Below are positions 19,844 to 21,119 of a stretch of 21,119 nt of DNA, in pieces. This stretch comes from a virus. Made by a program: the position numbers and the translations under genes. The stretch's first letter is position 1. Each line of letters opens with the position of its first letter. The DNA lies in the IMG/VR virus record IMGVR_UViG_3300021960_000634, positions 1 through 21,119 of that record. The stretch is one strand, 5' to 3'. The notes beneath the pieces were generated by a model that ran no database searches, was not told where the DNA came from, and saw nothing but the letters and a program-made list of their open reading frames with translations.

Positions 19844-21119
19844 ATGACAGCAGGTAGACTCGCAGCTGCATCACCAGCAGCAACTACAAATACAGTCTTA
19901 TACTCTACTCCAGTAGACACTACTGCATCAACTGTGGTGCAAGTAGCAAATCGTGGTGCTGCTGGTACTTACAGAATTGGTCATAAGGACTATACTCAAG
20001 AGTTGACTCTTGATGCTAACACCTATGACTTTGAAAGGGGTAACATCGTCAGTAAGTATCTGATCGAAATTAACCCTGGTCTGACTGCTTCAACAGCAAC
20101 TCCTGGTCTTCAATTGACATCTGATCAGGGTAACTTTGAAGCAAAGATTGGTGACATTTATCGTGTCACAGGTACTACAACATACAACGTAGTTGTTGCA
20201 AGAACTGGTGGACTTGGTATTGATAACAATACTTTGTCTGGCACATTTGTTGGTGGTGAAACTATTACTTCAACGCTATCGGCGCTCTCTGGCGAATTCC
20301 GTGGTATTAGTAATACTTCCATTGAGATCTCAATGCCAGATATGGGTGCTGGTGTAACCGCAATTCCGTTTAGTAGCGGTGAACTTATCTCTGCGAACGA
20401 TTATGTCGTATTTGACCCTAATGGTGCAAATGCTGAGATCGCAACTGTTTCTAGTGTTGCATTCTATAATGCCCCCACAAATACTGGTGGAGCAACAGTC
20501 ACTGTAACCCGTGGTTCTCTTGGAACTAGCGCAGCGGCACAAGTTCCTGGTCAATATGTTGGTGTATATACACCTTCCCTTGCTACCACTACAATTAACG
20601 AAGGTGCACCCTTTGCTGCTGGTGATACAACACTTACCGTTACAGATGGTACGGTTGTAATTTCTGGTCAATATATCGTAGTCAACAATGAAGTTATGTT
20701 GGTTTCGGTAGTTAATGGTAATGATCTGACTGTTACTCGTGGTGAGTTTGGTACTGTTGATGCTCAACACGCTGATGCTTCAACTGTTACACCGTTGACT
20801 CTTGCTACTCAGTCATTTGCATATTGGTTTGCTAGTGGTGAGTCTGTCGCTGGTGCAACTGCTAGCGTTGACCTCCAGATTTCTGGTGCAGGTGACATAA
20901 TCTTTACCGATAGATTCATTTGGGGATCAGTTATTGGTGAAGAAATCGTTCAAGATCCTGCAGCGTTCTCTCTGGATGTTGATAGAACCTATCGTTTCCT
21001 TCTTGCCGATGCCTCTAACACAGGTCTTCCATTTAGATTCTCTGATGTCCTTGAAGGTACTGGTGCTAATCCCACTCCTGGTACAGAATTTACGACTGGT
21101 GTAACTAAAGTCGGTACTC
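19844..21119 (+). CDS. Large virion structural protein, 3' end outside window
   Basis: From ATG 19844 the frame is open to the window end (425 complete codons): MTAGRLAAASPAATTNTVLY then beta-rich and almost without Cys. It has two copies of a module ending in a VTRG phrase: VTVTRGSLGTSAAAQVPG and LTVTRGEFGTVDAQHADA, each preceded by a strand pair about Ile-Val-Val. Later a SFAYWFASGESVAGATAS segment and a VDRTYRFLLADASN segment. It starts 7 nt after the fibre-type gene. The composition fits a baseplate- or fibre-associated virion protein, common in cyanophages. Function is unknown. Confidence 0.75.
   Translation, partial: MTAGRLAAASPAATTNTVLYSTPVDTTASTVVQVANRGAAGTYRIGHKDYTQELTLDANTYDFERGNIVSKYLIEINPGLTASTATPGLQLTSDQGNFEAKIGDIYRVTGTTTYNVVVARTGGLGIDNNTLSGTFVGGETITSTLSALSGEFRGISNTSIEISMPDMGAGVTAIPFSSGELISANDYVVFDPNGANAEIATVSSVAFYNAPTNTGGATVTVTRGSLGTSAAAQVPGQYVGVYTPSLATTTINEGAPFAAGDTTLTVTDGTVVISGQYIVVNNEVMLVSVVNGNDLTVTRGEFGTVDAQHADASTVTPLTLATQSFAYWFASGESVAGATASVDLQISGAGDIIFTDRFIWGSVIGEEIVQDPAAFSLDVDRTYRFLLADASNTGLPFRFSDVLEGTGANPTPGTEFTTGVTKVGT

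Noticed and set aside
20330-20770. 146-codon minus-strand frame in the last gene
   Set aside because: It is a shadow of the structural gene; the plus-strand frame is open throughout and beta-rich, and the minus frame is Cys/Ser-rich without pattern.

Overview
This window comes from a T4-like cyanophage, a contractile-tailed myovirus of marine Synechococcus or Prochlorococcus. Two kinds of gene support this. The first is a run of T4-type tail and baseplate genes: gp48 (partial), gp4, a gp54-like tube protein, gp26 with a gp51-position ORF, two tape-measure-like proteins, gp27, gp5 and fibre-type structural genes. The second is cyanobacterium-specific metabolic genes: cp12, a Calvin-cycle inhibitor, and cpeT, a phycobilin lyase. 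T4-type late promoters (TATAAATA) recur 26-29 nt before start codons. No host chromosomal gene, insertion sequence or CRISPR array was seen.

Layout. 1-1016 (minus) is the tail-tube cap gene gp48, cut by the window edge. It is exactly back-to-back with gp4 (plus, from 1017); the two start codons share one CATATG. 1017-2745 is an overlapping operon: gp4 nuclease, an unassigned conserved protein, and a gp54-like tube protein. 2786-9962 is the baseplate hub and tape-measure operon: gp26, a 55-codon ORF that a U UUU UUC slippery site could fuse to gp26, two paralogous 813 and 814 aa proteins ending in different peptidoglycan hydrolases (M23 peptidase and lysozyme-like), and gp27. 9961-11891 is an accessory island between gp27 and gp5: cp12, two different 2OG-Fe(II) oxygenases, tRNA-Asn, an HNH endonuclease and tRNA-Val. 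gp5 follows (11892-14324) without a lysozyme domain. 14325-16132 is a second accessory block: small ORFs including an orphan Phd/YefM-like protein, cpeT, and tRNA-Thr, -Ala and -Ile separated by a hairpin-rich spacer and a collapsed tRNA relic. 16152-18479 holds a RimK-like ATP-grasp ligase, small conserved ORFs and an HNH/AP2-type endonuclease. From 18511 on are two large repetitive virion structural genes, the second running off the window.

How it fits together. The structural genes build the baseplate hub, tube and tail fibres late in infection. cp12 and cpeT would adjust host carbon flux and light harvesting earlier. The tRNA and HNH segments look like mobile or hyperplastic insertions into the structural block. 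The observations most worth checking are the gp26 frameshift signal, the HNH leader hairpin that overlaps a late promoter (the I-TevI control logic), the two-hydrolase tape-measure pair with a lysozyme-less gp5, and the structured spacer between tRNA genes.
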